From assembly GCF_018531495.1 (NCBI RefSeq), contig NZ_JAHDTI010000010.1, positions 434,001 to 498,000 on the forward strand: a stretch of DNA of 64,000 nucleotides. Reading direction: 5' to 3'. The notes beneath the pieces are model-generated. The model searched no databases, was not told where the DNA came from, and saw only the letters and a list, made by a program, of their open reading frames with translations. Shown piece by piece: positions 62,866 through 64,000 of the stretch. Position 1 is the stretch's first letter, and each line of letters starts with the position of its first letter. The DNA is from Nonomuraea sediminis. Lineage in GTDB: Bacteria; Actinomycetota; Actinomycetes; Streptosporangiales; Streptosporangiaceae. The translations under genes and the position numbers were made by a program.

Positions 62866-63471
62866 CTAGAGCCAGCCCTGGGTCTGGGCGCGCTGGACGG
62901 CCGCGATCCTGTTGCGGGCGTGCGTCTTCTGGATGGCCGACGACAGGTAGTTGCGGACCGTGCCCTCCGACAGGTGCAGCTTCCTGGCGATGTCGCCGAT
63001 CGTCGAGCCGTCGGCGGCGGCCGCCAGCACGTCCCGCTCACGGGCCGACAGCGGGTTGGGCCCCGCGCTGAGCGCCGCCGCGGCCAGGCCCGGGTCGATG
63101 ACCCGCTCCCCCGCGTGCACCCGCCGGATGGCCGAGGCCAGCTCCCGCGCCGGGCTGTCCTTGACCAGGAAGGCCACCGCGCCCGCCTCCATCGCGTTGC
63201 GCAGGTAGCCGGGCCTGCCGAACGTGGTAAGGATCATCACCCGGCAGGCGGGCACCTCCACCGCGATCCTGCTCGCCGCGCCGATGCCGTCGAGCAGCGG
63301 CATCTCGATGTCGAGCAGCGCGATGTCGGGCCGCTGCTTGAGCACGACGGCGACCGCCTCCTCACCGTCGGCGGCCTCCCCGACGACCTCGATGTCGGGC
63401 TCCAGGCCGAGCAGCGAGGCGAGAGCGCCGCGGACCATGCCCTGGTCCTCGGCCAGCACGACTCTGATCAC
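62866..63471 (-). CDS. NarL/LuxR-family response regulator
   Basis: 201 residues from GTG 63471. Receiver domain with acidic pocket LAEDQG, phosphoacceptor Asp54 in LLDIEMP, Thr in LTTFGR and Lys in VKDSPA; LuxR-type HTH at about 135-200 (LSARERDVLAAAADGSTIGDIARKL). Stop/start overlap GTGA with the sensor kinase gene immediately upstream, so they form a cognate pair. The signal is unknown. Confidence 0.94.
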   Translation of the reverse strand: MIRVVLAEDQGMVRGALASLLGLEPDIEVVGEAADGEEAVAVVLKQRPDIALLDIEMPLLDGIGAASRIAVEVPACRVMILTTFGRPGYLRNAMEAGAVAFLVKDSPARELASAIRRVHAGERVIDPGLAAAALSAGPNPLSARERDVLAAAADGSTIGDIARKLHLSEGTVRNYLSSAIQKTHARNRIAAVQRAQTQGWL

Positions 63472-64000
63472 GCGGGCGCCTTCACGCCGGCCGGCACCCG
63501 TACCTTCAGCGCGAAGCCGCCCTTGGGGGCGCTCCCCGCCGTCACCGAGCCGCCCGCGCCCAGCACCCGTTCCCTGAGGCCTGACAGGCCGCTGCCCGGC
63601 TGCTGCGGCTCTCCGCCGCGTCCGTCGTCCATGATCTCCAGGGTGACGGCTTTTCCGTCGTACGTCACCTCGATCTCGCACCGGTCCGCACCGGCGTGCC
63701 GTACGACGTTGGTGACGCCCTCGCGGACGGCCCAGCCGAGCAGGCCGTCGAGCAGGTCGGGCAGGGGCGTGCCTGAGACCCTGACCTGCGGTTCGACGCC
63801 CGCGGCGCGCAGCACGGCGCGGGCGTTGTCCAGCTCCTCCGACAGGCTGCGCTGGCGGTAGCCGGTGACGGCCTCGCGGACCTCGACCAGCGCCTGCCTG
63901 GCCACCGACTCGATGTCGCGCACCTCGCGCAGCACCTTGGGCGAGTCCTCGGCCAGGCGGCCGGCCAGCTCGCTCTTCAGCACGATCAGCGACAGGCTGT
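63468..64000 (-). CDS. Two-component sensor histidine kinase (5' part beyond window)
   Basis: About 177 C-terminal codons are visible. The end of a HisKA_3 dimerisation helix (SLSLIVLKSELAGRLAEDSP and ARQALVEVREAVTGYR) is followed by the ATPase domain: N-box REGVTNVVRHA, G1 DDGRGG and G2 GSGLSGLRERV. The phosphoacceptor His and sensory domain lie off the right edge. Of the DesK/LiaS class partnered with NarL-type regulators. Confidence 0.92.
   Translation of the reverse strand, partial: SLSLIVLKSELAGRLAEDSPKVLREVRDIESVARQALVEVREAVTGYRQRSLSEELDNARAVLRAAGVEPQVRVSGTPLPDLLDGLLGWAVREGVTNVVRHAGADRCEIEVTYDGKAVTLEIMDDGRGGEPQQPGSGLSGLRERVLGAGGSVTAGSAPKGGFALKVRVPAGVKAPA

Overview
The window comes from the chromosome of a very GC-rich filamentous actinobacterium, most likely Streptosporangiaceae (Nonomuraea-like). 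This is inferred from gene content: a mycothiol ligase, an actinobacterial release-factor-like acVLRF1 protein, a HemD-OmpR type NnaR regulator, fabG-fabI in mycobacterial order, DUF3090/DUF3099 genes and a 6C small RNA. GTG starts and ATGA stop/start overlaps are common. No rRNA, tRNA, CRISPR array, prophage or biosynthetic gene cluster was seen.

Layout. 1-2343: the end of a peptide-type ABC importer (lipoprotein plus permease). 2599-11139: housekeeping genes (small membrane protein, HAD phosphatase, cobalamin methionine synthase MetH, universal stress protein, PAC2 protein, TetR-like protein lacking a recognisable HTH), separated by long GC-rich gaps full of minisatellites. 11510-22942 (minus strand): a nitrate assimilation locus, narK-nasA-nasB-like-nirB-[IS]-nirD-nnaR-sirB, preceded by a GlnR-like box. 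A TnpB-only IS200/IS605-type element, with tnpB broken by one in-frame TGA, sits exactly between nirB and nirD. 23130-28518: peptide deformylase, then a coupled minus-strand group (histidine phosphatase, DUF3090, SCO1664-type kinase-like protein, NRDE protein, mshC), and an aldo/keto reductase. 28646-35320: a secreted protein, fabG-fabI, tldD-tldE, dodecin, a DUF3099 protein and a 6C RNA. 35477-42000: molybdenum cofactor genes (mobA fusion, moaA) that could serve the nitrate reductase, a tyrosine phosphatase, an M20 peptidase, pyrE, rtcB and a decayed rtcB-like fragment. 42204-53505: two related secreted proteins, an acyl-CoA synthetase, a POT transporter, a TRIC-type channel, a MocR/YczE pair, a GH15 glycosidase, an unassigned protein and LD-carboxypeptidase. 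53536-64000: sulfotransferase, ABC exporter, enoyl-CoA hydratase, small HTH protein, ABC-F ATPase plus acVLRF1 (both ribosome-associated), a degenerate EAL-CBS protein, a Tat-lipoprotein PLP enzyme, and a NarL-type two-component system cut by the right edge.

The least explained structure is intergenic. At least five copies of a roughly 60-110 bp GC-rich hairpin repeat occur in this window. Four follow directly on a gene's stop codon in the same orientation as that gene, and two of those carry tandem arrays of 33-bp or 24-bp units that contain the repeat's own leading sequence. Unrelated minisatellites of 42, 86, 78 and 22 bp fill other gaps. I propose the hairpin repeat as a mobile, terminator-like REP element. 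This rests on sequence inspection only.
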